A stretch of 64,000 bases of DNA, taken from the NCBI RefSeq assembly GCF_007859325.1, contig NZ_VOHK01000001.1, forward strand, positions 846,083-910,082, read 5' to 3'. The DNA comes from Luteimonas marina (lineage in GTDB: Bacteria > Pseudomonadota > Gammaproteobacteria > Xanthomonadales > Xanthomonadaceae). A program made the translations under genes and the position numbers. Position 1 is the stretch's first letter; each line of letters starts with the position of its first letter. Below are positions 52,000 to 60,852 of this stretch, one piece after another. Below the pieces are notes generated by a model. The model was not told the origin of the DNA, ran no database searches, and worked only from the letters and a program-made list of their open reading frames with translations.

Positions 52000-52926
52000 T
52001 CAGTCGTGGAACGCCTCCACCACCTTGCGCCTGCCCAGCATGAACGCATCGGCCACATGCCGCAGCGGCGCCAGGTCCACGTCCGAATGGCCGGCGCGGA
52101 TGATCTCGGCGAAGCGCCCGTAGAGCATCGGATATTCCTGCTCCGGCTCCGCGTGCAGCAGGCGGCCATCGACCGACAGCTTCGCGCCGCCCTCGGACAG
52201 CACCATCTCGCCGGCTTCCGTCTGCGCAACGATGTCCCAGCTCTGCCGGCCGGTCTGGCGCCAGTCGAACTCGGCCGACAGGTCCAGCCCGGCCGCATCG
52301 GTGAACGTGATCGATGCGGCGATCGGGGCGTCGCGGTTTTCCGGGAATTCCAGCGTCGCGGCGGTGGCGAACACCGGGCGCGGCAGGATCCGGGTGACGA
52401 TCGACAGCGCATTGATGCCCGGGTCGAATACGCCCAGGCCGCCGGGCTGCCAGATCCACGCCTGGTTCGGATGCCATTGGCGCACGTCCTCCTTCCACGC
52501 CACCCGCATGGCGCGGATGCGGGTGCCGGAGAGGAACTCCCGCGCCGCCTCCACCGCCGGCGCATAGCGCGAATGCCAGCTGGCAAACAGCGACACGTGC
52601 CTGTCAGCGGCCAGTGCGGCCAGGTCCTCCACTTCCGAGAGCGTCGCTCCCGGCGGCTTTTCCAGGAACACGTGCTTGCCGGCCTCCAGCGCCTGCACCG
52701 CCGCCGCGTGCCGGTACTGCGGCGGCATGCACAGCGAGACGGCCTGGATCGACGGCACCGCCGACAGCATCTGTTCGATCGAGCCGAAGTTGTCGATGCC
52801 CTCGACCCGTCCGTTGCGGCTGGCCGCCGCGACCAGCCGGTAGTCGGCGTTGCCGGCCACGGCGGGCAGGTGCTGGTCGCGCACGATCTTGCCGACGCCG
52901 ACGATCGCAAGATTGATGGTTGGCAC
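52000..52926 (-). CDS. L-arabinose (D-galactose) 1-dehydrogenase, Gfo/Idh/MocA family
   Basis: 308 residues. It oxidises L-arabinose (often also D-galactose) to the lactone with NAD(P)+. N-terminal Rossmann motif LAIVGVGKIVRDQHLPA; EKPPGATLSEVEDL with the catalytic Lys; WKEDVRQWHPNQAWIWQPGG and GVFDPGINALSIVTRILP, which strongly resemble the characterised Azospirillum L-arabinose dehydrogenase. GTG at 52926 is preferred because GGAGA lies 8 bases upstream; the GTG five codons earlier has no such site. It lies upstream of the importer operon on the same strand, separated by a repeat-rich gap. Confidence 0.9.
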   Translation of the reverse strand: MPTINLAIVGVGKIVRDQHLPAVAGNADYRLVAAASRNGRVEGIDNFGSIEQMLSAVPSIQAVSLCMPPQYRHAAAVQALEAGKHVFLEKPPGATLSEVEDLAALAADRHVSLFASWHSRYAPAVEAAREFLSGTRIRAMRVAWKEDVRQWHPNQAWIWQPGGLGVFDPGINALSIVTRILPRPVFATAATLEFPENRDAPIAASITFTDAAGLDLSAEFDWRQTGRQSWDIVAQTEAGEMVLSEGGAKLSVDGRLLHAEPEQEYPMLYGRFAEIIRAGHSDVDLAPLRHVADAFMLGRRKVVEAFHD

Positions 52927-52989
52927 GGATGCAGTCTCCACGAGATGGCGCAGGGTCGGCGCATGCCGCCTGCAGAGGGGTGTCCGGCG

Positions 52990-53499
52990 TCAGGCGCGTT
53001 CCAGCGCCGCGGCCACGTCGCCCCAGGCGCGATCGCGCCCCGGGCAGGCGAATCGGTAAAGAATGTCACGCCGGTACGCCGTGCCCGGGCGCAGGATCGC
53101 ATCCGGGAACGCCGGCCGGTTCGGCGCGTCGGGGAAATCCTGCGGCTCCAGGCACAGGCCGCGCCCCAGCCCCGGATGCTGGCGATCCAGTCCCTGCCCG
53201 CGACCTCGGCCACGTGTCCCAATGGAACCAGTTCCTCCGACACCGGCAGGTAGCCCGCCGCCGGGACCTGCAGCAGTTGCGCCGACCCGGCACCGTCGCA
53301 TTGCCGACGAGGTTGAAGTCCTGCGACGCGATAGGTCGCCACGACTTCCAGGTTGCCCGGATAACCTTATCTCGCCGTCGGGGAAGCGATGGCGCAGCAC
53401 GAGCACGTCGCGGCCGTCGTCACGCCTGCCGAACCGTCGAGTCTTCTCCACGCAGTGTTTCCCGCGATTGCCGGCGACCCATCCGCCGCGCGGCAGCAT
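52990..53499 (-). pseudogene. Decayed aldose 1-epimerase (galM-like) remnant
   Basis: Recognisable epimerase pieces lie in different minus-strand frames: FPDGEI then, after a shift near 53370, [14 protein letters not shown]; then [22 protein letters not shown]; then, after another shift, [18 protein letters not shown] and [17 protein letters not shown] up to the stop at 52990. The first half of the enzyme, including its catalytic His/Asp environment, is not found, and the asparagine-rich middle seems deleted. So it is truncated with at least two frameshifts. An intact mutarotase would have fed the neighbouring sugar dehydrogenase. Confidence 0.8.
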
Positions 53500-53918
53500 A
53501 GGCGCGCGGGCATACGCGCAGCCATCCCGCGATTGGCATGGGAAACGACGGGAATGGAATGGCTACCCGAGTGCATGCGAGCCACGCCGGACCAATATCA
53601 ATCCATGTATTGATCAGTTCGTTAAATTCATTAGAAGGTTATCAGCCTCGCCTTTATTCTCGACCTGCGTCGCGCACGGACCACAGCACCGGACACATGC
53701 CGATGCACCGGTCGCCGAGCCGGTCGATGGCGATCCACAACTCGAGATCGATCGCGTCCAGGTCGCAAACCGGGAGGGGGGTGAAGGTGACGACGCCCAT
53801 CGACATCCATGCCACCGCCCGTTCGACTTCGACGGCAGCCGGATCGGGCGCGGCGCGCGCATCCGGGCGGACCGTCCGCTTCCACGACATCCGATCCGCA
53901 ACATTCGAGGCAAGACCA
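53500..53918. promoter_or_regulatory. Regulatory gap before the GH51 gene with an ATAT-N8-GTAT site
   Basis: No gene seen in 419 bases. An AT-rich island (53590-53640) contains ATAT-CAATCCAT-GTAT at 53595-53610, followed by TGATCA. The LysR-gene upstream site reads ATAC-N8-GTAT followed by GGATCA, so the two agree over ATGTAT-[T/G]-GATCA. The island also has TCAAT-N6-ATTGA (53598-53613). Its distance from the GH51 ATG (about 310 bases) implies a long leader or a site remote from the promoter. Confidence 0.45.
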
Positions 53919-55475
53919 ATGCTGAAGAAGACCCTGCGCACGCTGGCACTGACTTCCGCCCTGCTCGCCGCCGGCATGGCCGGCGCCCAGGACAAGACCT
54001 CCGCCACCGCGACGCTGCGCGCCGACCAGCCCGGCGACACCGTGAGCCGCTACATCTTCGGCCAGTTCGCCGAACACCTGGGCTACGGCATCTACGGCGG
54101 CATCTGGGTGGGCGAGGATTCGAAGATCCCCAACACCCGCGGCTATCGCAACGACGTGGTCGAGGCCCTGAAGAAGATCGACGTGCCGGTCGTGCGCTGG
54201 CCCGGCGGCTGCTTCGCCGACGAGTACTACTGGCGCGACGGCATTGGCCCGCGCGACAAGCGTCGGGTCAAGATCAACACCCACTGGGGCGGCGTCACCG
54301 AACCCAACAGCTTCGGCACCCACGAGTTCATGGACTTCACCGAACTGCTGGGCACCGACGCCTACGTCTCGGGCAACGTCGGCAGCGGTTCGCCGCGCGA
54401 GATGGCCGAATGGGTCGAGTACATGACCTACGAAGGCGCCTCCTCGCTGGCCGAGGAGCGCCGCGCCAACGGCCGCGACAAGCCCTGGAAACTGCCCTTC
54501 TTCGGCATCGGCAACGAGATGTGGGGCTGCGGCGGCAACCTCGCCGCCGAACAGGCGGCCAACCTGCACCGCCAGTACCAGACCTTCGTCAAGGTCCCGG
54601 CCGGCCAGCACGTGACCAAAGTCGCCGCCGGCGCCAACAGCGACGACTACAACTGGACCGAGGCGATGATGCGCATCGCCGGCAAGCACATGGATGCGCT
54701 GTCGGTGCACTACTACACCGTGCCCGGCGGCTGGCCGCCGCGCGCTTCCTCCTTCGAGTTCGACGAAGCCGCCTGGATCGAGACGCTCGCCAGCGCGCTG
54801 AAGGTGGACGAGCTGCTGCGCAGGCACATCGAGATCATGGACAGGCACGATCCCGAGGGGAAGGTCGCGCTGTACCTCGACGAGTGGGGCACGTGGTACG
54901 AGGGCCTGGAGGGCGTGAACCCGGGCTTCCTGCACCAGCAGAACACGCTGCGCGACGCCCTGGTGGCCTCGCTGCACTTCGACATCATGAGCCGCTACGC
55001 GGGCCGGGTGAAGATGGCCAACATCGCGCAGATGGTGAACGTGCTGCAGGCGATGATCCTCACGAAGGACGCGCAGATGCTGCTCACGCCGACCTACCAC
55101 GCGTTCGAGATGTACAAGCCCTGGCAGGACGCGACCCACCTGCCGTTCAAGCTGGAGACGCCCGACTACCGCCTCGGCGACACCACCGTGCCGGCCGTGC
55201 ATGGCTCGGCGGTGCGCGGCAAGGACGGCCACGTCTACGTCGCGCTGACCAACCTCGACCCGAACCGGGCCGCGAGCGTGTCGGCGAGCACGAGCGGCCT
55301 GCAGGCGACGGCGGTGTCCGGGCGCGTGCTGACCGCAGGCGCGATCACCGCGCACAATACGTTCGAGCAGCCGGAGCAGGTGAAACCGGCGACGTTCGAC
55401 GGCGCCACGCTGTCGGGCGGCACACTGAGGGTGGAACTACCCGCGAAGTCGGTGGTGATCCTGCAGTTGCAGTGA
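53919..55475 (+). CDS. Secreted GH51 alpha-L-arabinofuranosidase
   Basis: 518 residues. A Sec signal peptide (MLKKTLRTLALTSALLAAGMAGAQ, cleavage after about residue 24) sends it to the periplasm or outside. GH51 TIM barrel with acid/base Glu200 in GIGNEMWGCGG and nucleophile Glu322 in YLDEWGTWYEG, then a C-terminal beta-sandwich. It removes L-arabinofuranosyl groups from arabinan or arabinoxylan oligomers. This would supply the L-arabinose handled by the importer and oxidative pathway next door. Long in-frame extensions upstream are not coding; the signal peptide fixes the start. Confidence 0.94.
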   Translation: MLKKTLRTLALTSALLAAGMAGAQDKTSATATLRADQPGDTVSRYIFGQFAEHLGYGIYGGIWVGEDSKIPNTRGYRNDVVEALKKIDVPVVRWPGGCFADEYYWRDGIGPRDKRRVKINTHWGGVTEPNSFGTHEFMDFTELLGTDAYVSGNVGSGSPREMAEWVEYMTYEGASSLAEERRANGRDKPWKLPFFGIGNEMWGCGGNLAAEQAANLHRQYQTFVKVPAGQHVTKVAAGANSDDYNWTEAMMRIAGKHMDALSVHYYTVPGGWPPRASSFEFDEAAWIETLASALKVDELLRRHIEIMDRHDPEGKVALYLDEWGTWYEGLEGVNPGFLHQQNTLRDALVASLHFDIMSRYAGRVKMANIAQMVNVLQAMILTKDAQMLLTPTYHAFEMYKPWQDATHLPFKLETPDYRLGDTTVPAVHGSAVRGKDGHVYVALTNLDPNRAASVSASTSGLQATAVSGRVLTAGAITAHNTFEQPEQVKPATFDGATLSGGTLRVELPAKSVVILQLQ

Positions 55476-55650
55476 GTCCCGCCGGCAAGGGACGACAAGG
55501 CGACTCGCGCCACCGTGCGCCTGCGCCCCGGCCACCGCGTCTGGGGCGGCACGTGGACCGACGGACTTCGCAACCGGACGCGCCACGGTGCGCCGCGCGC
55601 GAGCATCCGCGACCCGCGCCCGCCCTCGCCGCATGACCGGCGGGCTGGCG

Positions 55651-55686
55651 GTCCCCGGTCGGCGCGGGACTACGCCGACCGGGGAC
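55651..55686. terminator. Hairpin between convergent GH51 and esterase genes
   Basis: Perfect 14-bp stem GTCCCCGGTCGGCG/CGCCGACCGGGGAC with an 8-base loop, 10 bases past the esterase stop and about 175 bases past the GH51 stop. No T-run follows on either strand. Position and strength suit a two-way transcription stop or mRNA end protection. Confidence 0.5.
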
Positions 55687-55696
55687 GCGCCTCACT

Positions 55697-56650
55697 TCAC
55701 TGCGCGCGCGTGACGTAACCGTGCATCGCCAGCCACCGCACGTAGGCGTCGAACCAGCCGGTGCTGGTGGTGTCTTTGGGGTACATGCCGAAGCCGTGGC
55801 CGCCGCGCTCGTAGAAGTGGAACTCGACCGGGCGGCCCGCAGCCCGCCAGTTCTCGATCAGGTCGAAGCCGCTGCCGGCGAACAGGCCGTCGTCGGCGGC
55901 GAGGGCGACGAACAGCGGCGGCGCATCGGCCGGCACCTGGATCGCCGACAGCGGGCCGTAGATGTTGGCGATGAACGCGGGCCTGGCGTCCTCGCCCGCG
56001 AGCGTCGTGGCCATGGTCAGCATCGCGCCAGCCGAGAAGCCGATCATGCCGATGCGGTCGCGGTCCACCCCCCACTCCTCGGCGCGGGAGCGCACCAGCG
56101 CGAACGCCGCGCGCGCATCGGCGATCTGCGGGCGCAGCGCCTCGATCGCCTCCGGCGCATCGGCGCGGCGCGTCGGGCGCGGTCCGGCGAGCATGTCGCG
56201 GATCGATTGCGCGAAGCCCTCCAGGTCCTCCGGCGTCTGGTTGAGGCGGTACTTGAGCACGAACGCGGCCACGCCCCGTTCGGCCAGCGCTCGCGCCACG
56301 TCCCAGCCCTCGTTCTCCATCGACAGCGAGCGGAAGCCGCCGCCCGGCGCCACGATCACCGCCGCACCGGTGGCCTTGCCCGCCTCGGGCAGGAAAGGCG
56401 TGAGCGTGGCCTGCGTGACGTTGCGTGCGAACACGCGCTCGTACTGGCGATGCCAGGCCTCGGTCGCGGTGGCGCCCGGCAACGGACCGGTGTCGAGCGC
56501 GATCGCGTCGGGCTGGGCCGGCATCGGGATCGGCACCATCGTGTCGTCCTGCGCGCTGGCGCCGGCCGACCACAGCAGCGCCGCGACGAGCGCGAAGCGC
56601 CAGCGGCGGCCGGCGACCGGCCGGCGCGGGAGGGGACGTGTCGGGGTCAT
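55697..56650 (-). CDS. Secreted alpha/beta hydrolase, acetyl (xylan) esterase-like
   Basis: 317 residues. Twin-arginine-rich N terminus and hydrophobic stretch (FALVAALLWSAGASAQ) predict export. The oxyanion segment is VAPGGGFRSLSMENEGWDVA, the nucleophile elbow GFSAGA, then a late Asp (ALAADDGLF) and His in ERGGHGFGM. This pattern is common in acetylxylan esterases and other BD-FAE-like esterases. It lies 45 bases after the GH3 gene on the same strand, so both probably act on the same decorated hemicellulose fragments. Confidence 0.88.
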   Translation of the reverse strand: MTPTRPLPRRPVAGRRWRFALVAALLWSAGASAQDDTMVPIPMPAQPDAIALDTGPLPGATATEAWHRQYERVFARNVTQATLTPFLPEAGKATGAAVIVAPGGGFRSLSMENEGWDVARALAERGVAAFVLKYRLNQTPEDLEGFAQSIRDMLAGPRPTRRADAPEAIEALRPQIADARAAFALVRSRAEEWGVDRDRIGMIGFSAGAMLTMATTLAGEDARPAFIANIYGPLSAIQVPADAPPLFVALAADDGLFAGSGFDLIENWRAAGRPVEFHFYERGGHGFGMYPKDTTSTGWFDAYVRWLAMHGYVTRAQ

Positions 56651-56695
56651 GTCAATGCTCCGTGTTGGTGGGACGGGAACCGGCGTCGCGGCGCG

Positions 56696-59377
56696 TCAAC
56701 GCGGCACGGCGCGCGCGCGGTCGATGGCGAAGGCGGCCGAGCGTGTCGCCACCCCGGTGTCGGGCTGCCCGGAACCGACCGAGATCCGGTAGCGGCCCGG
56801 CATCACCAGGCGCGTGCCCCCGGCATCGACCGCGCTGAGATCGCGCGGATCGAGATCGAAGCTGAGCGTGCGCGCTTCCCCCGGCGCCAGGTGCACGCGC
56901 TGGAAGCCGCGCAGCGCCAGCCGCGGCAGGCCGTCGCCGTGCGGGAACGTCAGGTACAGCTGCGCCACCTCGTCGCCGGCGCGAGCGCCGGTGTTGCGCA
57001 CCTGCGTGGTCACCCGCAGACCGTCGGCCGCACCGCCCGCCGCCGGCTGCAGTTGCAGCGGCGCGTAGTCGAAACGGGTGTAGCTCAGGCCGTGGCCGAA
57101 CGGATACACCGGCGTCCCTTCGAAATAGCGGTAGGTGCGCCCGCGCATGGCGTAGTCGCCGAACGGCGGCAGGTCGTCGACCGAGGCGTAGAACGTCAGC
57201 GGCAGGCGTCCGGCCGGATTGACGTGCCCGGCGATCACCCTGCCCACCGCCAGACCGCCGGCCTGGCCCGGGTACCAGGCCTCGATGATCGCGTCGGCGT
57301 GCTGCTTGGCCCATGCCAGGTTGACCTGGCTGCCGTTCATCAGCACCACCACCAACGGTTTGCCGGTGGCCTTGGCCGCCTCCAGCAGCGCCTGCTGGTC
57401 GGCGAACAGGTCGAGCGAGGTCTTGTCTCCGCCCTGGAAGCCGGGCACCTCGATCGGTGCCTCCTCGGCCTCCAGGTCGGAGGTCAGGCCGACCACCGCC
57501 ACCAGCACGTCACTGTCGGCGGCGACCGCGCGCATGTCGGCCTCGGGCGTGTCGGACACGCGCTTCCACAGCAGGCCGATGCCGGTGAGGATGCGCGCCT
57601 CGGTCCACACGCTGATCGGGTAGCGGCGACCGCCTTCCAGCCACACGGTCTTCATCGTCGGCAGGCTGTTCCACGAGGCGCCGGCCAGGTCGACGAAGGG
57701 CTGGCCGTCGAACGCCATCTCGCCGTTGAAGCCGCCGATGCCGAGGCGGTAGCGGCCCGTTTCCGGCGGCACCAGGAAGCCGGTCCATTCCACCCGGTGC
57801 ACGTCGCGCACCTGCACCAGGTCAAGGCTGCGCGAGTTCACGTCCGGCTCGATCCGGGTGACCACCGGCGCCTTGTCGAAGCCGGTGCGCGCGATCCATG
57901 CATCCAGTTCGCCCGGTGCGAAGCGCGCGGGCGGCGCCCCGGACGCGTTGTAGTAGCGTGCAAGCAGCCCGGGCGCGCCGTCGGGCGTGCGCAGTGCGCT
58001 GGCAGGAACCGGATCCCCGTCGGTATAGGTCTCGCCGAACGCGGCGTGGCGCACCTGCGCCTGCGGCAGGGCGCGGCGCAGGCCCTCGAGCACCGACACG
58101 GGCGGCGCCGACTGCGGCGAGGAATAGTTGCCGCGCAGCACGCGGGTGGCGTCGCCCAGCGGCCCGATCACGCCGATCCGGGCGTCGGCGCGCAGCGGCA
58201 GCACGCCGTCGTTCTTGAGCAGCACCAGGCTCTTCTCCGCCGCCTCCAGCGCTATCTCGCCGTGAGCGGGTGCGCCAACGACGTCCGGCGAGACGGTGTC
58301 GGTGGACAGCGCGCGCAGGCCCGGGAGGTCGCCGTTGCGGTAGCGCGCGGCGAACAGGCGGACCAGGGCGCGGTCGACGTCGGCCATGGTGATCAGGCCG
58401 CGCGCCAGCGCGTCGCGGTACGGCTCGGTGAGGCCGTCGGTGTCGGTCAGGGTGGCGCCGTTGCATTCGCTGTCCACGCCCGCGCGCAGGGCGGCGGCGA
58501 CTGCGGCGGCGGCATCGGGCGCGAAGTGGTGGTGCTTGTGGATGTCCGTGACCGCATCGCAGTCGGACACCACGTAGCCCCGGAAACCCCAGTCGCCGCG
58601 CAGGACGTCGTCGAGCAGCAGGCCGCTGGCGCAGGCAGGCACGCCGTCGACGCGGTTGTAGGCGCACATGATCGAGCCCGCCCCGCCCTCGACGACCGCG
58701 GCACGGAACGCGGGCAGGTAGGTGTCTTCCAGGTCGCGGCGCGAGACGTAGACGTTGGCGTGGTGGCGGGTGGATTCCGGGCCGCTGTGGACCGCGTAGT
58801 GCTTGGGCGTGGCGATCACGTCGTACTCGCCGGGACGATCGCCCTGCACGCCGCGCACGTAGGCCACGCCCATGCGCGCGGCCAGGAACGGATCCTCGCC
58901 GTAGGTTTCCTGGCCGCGGCCCCAGCGCGGGTCGCGGAAGATGTTGATGTTCGGCGACCAGGTATTGAGCCCGGTGCCGATGCGGCCGGTGCGCCCGGTC
59001 CCGCGCGCGAGCGCATGCAGGCCGCGCACCTCGGTACCGATCGCGCCGGCCACGCGCCGCACGAGCGCCTCGTCGAAGGTGGCGGCCAGGCCGATCGGCT
59101 CGGGGAAATTGGTGGTGGGCAGCGTACCCATCGCGCCGTGCAGCGATTCGGTCCACCAGTTGTAGCGCGGCACCTCCAGGCGCGGAATGGCGGGCGCGGT
59201 GTTGAGCAACTGCGCGAGCTTCTCCTGCGGGGTCATCCGCGCAACCAGGCGTTCGGCCAATGCCTCGGCCGAAACGGCGGGAGCACCGGCGGCGAATGCC
59301 TGGCCGGTCGCTGTGATGATGATCATGGCCAGCAGGCCGGCCAGCGTCGCGCGCGTCGGTTTGGTGCGTGTGTGCAT
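56696..59377 (-). CDS. Secreted GH3 enzyme with PA14 insert, beta-xylosidase-like
   Basis: 893 residues. Signal peptide MHTRTKPTRATLAGLLAMIIITATGQAFA-type N terminus. The GH3 barrel has YNWWTESLHG, SPNINIFRDPRWGRGQETYG and the nucleophile Asp272 in VVSDCDAVTDIHKHHHF. The SDCDAV form is typical of the beta-xylosidase branch of GH3, not of BglX glucosidases. A PA14 domain (about residues 460-600; VEWTGFLVPPETGRYRLGIGG) is inserted, and a fibronectin-III-like domain ends the protein. Divergent from the LysR gene, 339 bases apart. Substrate likely xylo- or arabino-oligosaccharides. Confidence 0.9.
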   Translation of the reverse strand: MHTRTKPTRATLAGLLAMIIITATGQAFAAGAPAVSAEALAERLVARMTPQEKLAQLLNTAPAIPRLEVPRYNWWTESLHGAMGTLPTTNFPEPIGLAATFDEALVRRVAGAIGTEVRGLHALARGTGRTGRIGTGLNTWSPNINIFRDPRWGRGQETYGEDPFLAARMGVAYVRGVQGDRPGEYDVIATPKHYAVHSGPESTRHHANVYVSRRDLEDTYLPAFRAAVVEGGAGSIMCAYNRVDGVPACASGLLLDDVLRGDWGFRGYVVSDCDAVTDIHKHHHFAPDAAAAVAAALRAGVDSECNGATLTDTDGLTEPYRDALARGLITMADVDRALVRLFAARYRNGDLPGLRALSTDTVSPDVVGAPAHGEIALEAAEKSLVLLKNDGVLPLRADARIGVIGPLGDATRVLRGNYSSPQSAPPVSVLEGLRRALPQAQVRHAAFGETYTDGDPVPASALRTPDGAPGLLARYYNASGAPPARFAPGELDAWIARTGFDKAPVVTRIEPDVNSRSLDLVQVRDVHRVEWTGFLVPPETGRYRLGIGGFNGEMAFDGQPFVDLAGASWNSLPTMKTVWLEGGRRYPISVWTEARILTGIGLLWKRVSDTPEADMRAVAADSDVLVAVVGLTSDLEAEEAPIEVPGFQGGDKTSLDLFADQQALLEAAKATGKPLVVVLMNGSQVNLAWAKQHADAIIEAWYPGQAGGLAVGRVIAGHVNPAGRLPLTFYASVDDLPPFGDYAMRGRTYRYFEGTPVYPFGHGLSYTRFDYAPLQLQPAAGGAADGLRVTTQVRNTGARAGDEVAQLYLTFPHGDGLPRLALRGFQRVHLAPGEARTLSFDLDPRDLSAVDAGGTRLVMPGRYRISVGSGQPDTGVATRSAAFAIDRARAVPR

Positions 59378-59653
59378 GATGTTCCGGCAGAGAATCGGGA
59401 CCGCGTCGGCGAGCCATGCCGCCCCTCGTGTCGGATTCCACCTTAGCCAGCCGCGGGAGCCGGCACCAATCGCAATCTCGACCCGATCCATGTGCTTTTG
59501 ATGATCACCGCGCCGCGCCCGAGGTCGCCACGAAACGCCAGGTGCGGCGGGTCCCGCCGCCGCAGGTCGGCACATATCCACGTCATTGCAGCGGGGCGCG
59601 GTCTGGATCGACGCGCGGACCCATCCGGCGGGGAGCGCTCGTCCGACCGCCCA

Positions 59654-59705
59654 ATGGATATGCAACATCAGCCAAAGTCGAGATAATCGATACACAACGA
59701 TGTAT
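59654..59705 (+). promoter_or_regulatory. Bipartite regulatory motif upstream of the LysR gene
   Basis: ATGGATATGCA (59654-59664) and AATCGATAC (59685-59693), spaced as upstream of the importer operon, lead into ATAC-ACAACGAT-GTAT (59690-59705), only 11 bases before the GTG start. A site overlapping the start region suits autoregulation by the LysR protein. The 339-base gap to the divergent GH3 gene otherwise shows nothing clear, so the same site may also control GH3. Confidence 0.6.
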
Positions 59706-59716
59706 GGATCACGCCC

Positions 59717-60682
59717 GTGCCCAACCCGCCCTGGTTCGTCCGCGCCCGCCTCAAGACCCGCCAGCTGATGCTGCTGATCGCGATCGAGGAACACGGCAAC
59801 ATCCACCGCGCGGCCGAGTCGCTGGCGATGTCCCAGCCGGCGGCGTCGAAACTGCTCAAGGACCTCGAGGACCTGATCGGCGTGCCGCTGTTCGAACGCC
59901 TGCCGCGCGGGATGCGGGCGACCTGGTACGGCGAGAGCATGATCCGCCACGCGCGCATCGCCCTGTCCAGCCTCGGCGAGGCCGGCGCGGAGATCGAGGC
60001 GCTCAAGGCCGGCCACGCCGGCAACGTCGCCATCGGTGCGATCGCCGGCCCGGCCATGACCCTGCTGCCGCCGGCCCTGGCGCAGATCAACCAGGCCCAT
60101 CCCGACCTGCGCGTGTCGCTGCTGGTGGAAAGCAGCGACGTGCTGCTCGAACAACTGGCGCAGAACCGGATCGACCTGATGATCGGCCGCCTGTTCGCCC
60201 GCCACGACAAGCGCAACCTGCACTACGAACCGCTGGCGGAAGAGGAAGTGTGCGCGATCGCGCGCCCCGGCCACCCGCTGCTGTCGCTGAAGAAACCCGG
60301 CCTTGCGGAGCTGGCGGGCGCGTCCTGGGTGGTGCCTCCCGAGGGCAGCGTGCTGCGCCACCGCTTCGAGCTGATGTTCCAGAACGCGGGGCTGGACATG
60401 CCGCGCCAGGCGATCGGCACCACCGCGCTGGTGCTGCTGCCGCGCCTGCTGGCCGACAGCGACCACCTCGCCGTGGTCCCGGTCGACGTGGCGCGCCACT
60501 ACGCCCGGCACGACATGGTGCGGATCGTGCCGGTGGACCTGTCGTGCCGGATGGACTCGTTCGGTTTCATCACCCGCAACGACTGGCTGCTCTCGCCGGG
60601 CGCGCGCACCGTACTGGAGTCGCTCAAGGCCGCGGCGAAGCAGGTCTACGCACCGGCCGCGAAATCGCCGCGCAAGGGCTGA
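59717..60682 (+). CDS. LysR-family regulator of the arabinose locus, GbpR-like
   Basis: 321 residues. The N-terminal winged helix (about 12-70; RQLMLLIAIEEHGNIHRAAESLAMSQPAASKLLKDLEDLIG) has LysR-type spacing. The effector domain follows (GAIAGPAMTLLPPAL). The RLKTRQL start and EEHGNIHRAAE resemble the GbpR group that controls sugar-binding-protein genes for arabinose/galactose in Agrobacterium and Azospirillum. GTG at 59717 is the only start keeping the conserved helix. Placed between GH3 and arabonate dehydratase, it likely responds to an arabinose-derived inducer. Confidence 0.9.
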   Translation: MPNPPWFVRARLKTRQLMLLIAIEEHGNIHRAAESLAMSQPAASKLLKDLEDLIGVPLFERLPRGMRATWYGESMIRHARIALSSLGEAGAEIEALKAGHAGNVAIGAIAGPAMTLLPPALAQINQAHPDLRVSLLVESSDVLLEQLAQNRIDLMIGRLFARHDKRNLHYEPLAEEEVCAIARPGHPLLSLKKPGLAELAGASWVVPPEGSVLRHRFELMFQNAGLDMPRQAIGTTALVLLPRLLADSDHLAVVPVDVARHYARHDMVRIVPVDLSCRMDSFGFITRNDWLLSPGARTVLESLKAAAKQVYAPAAKSPRKG

Positions 60683-60701
60683 CCGGGCCGCGCGCTCGAC
60701 C

Positions 60702-60740
60702 AATAACGATTCGAATATCGACACCGGCTTTATTGTTATT
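60702..60740. promoter_or_regulatory. AT-rich leader with AATAAC/GTTATT inverted repeat before arabonate dehydratase
   Basis: AATAAC (60702-60707) and GTTATT (60735-60740) are inverted across 27 bases in the 170-base gap after the LysR gene, the most AT-rich stretch there. It may mark a separate promoter for the dehydratase. It does not contain the ATAY-N8-GTAT site seen at the other three promoters. Confidence 0.3.
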
Positions 60741-60852
60741 TTTCGTGCATGTCTATGCCCGGTAGGATCGCCGTGCAGGAAGGCCGGGCGCGATTTCGGA
60801 CGAGCGACGGGCATCCGGCCACCCCCATTCCACGGGCAGGATCCCCGACCGC

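Noticed and set aside
53538..53918. A 127-residue N-terminal extension of the GH51 protein
   Set aside because: The signal peptide at 53919 must be N-terminal, and the extension has no coding character.
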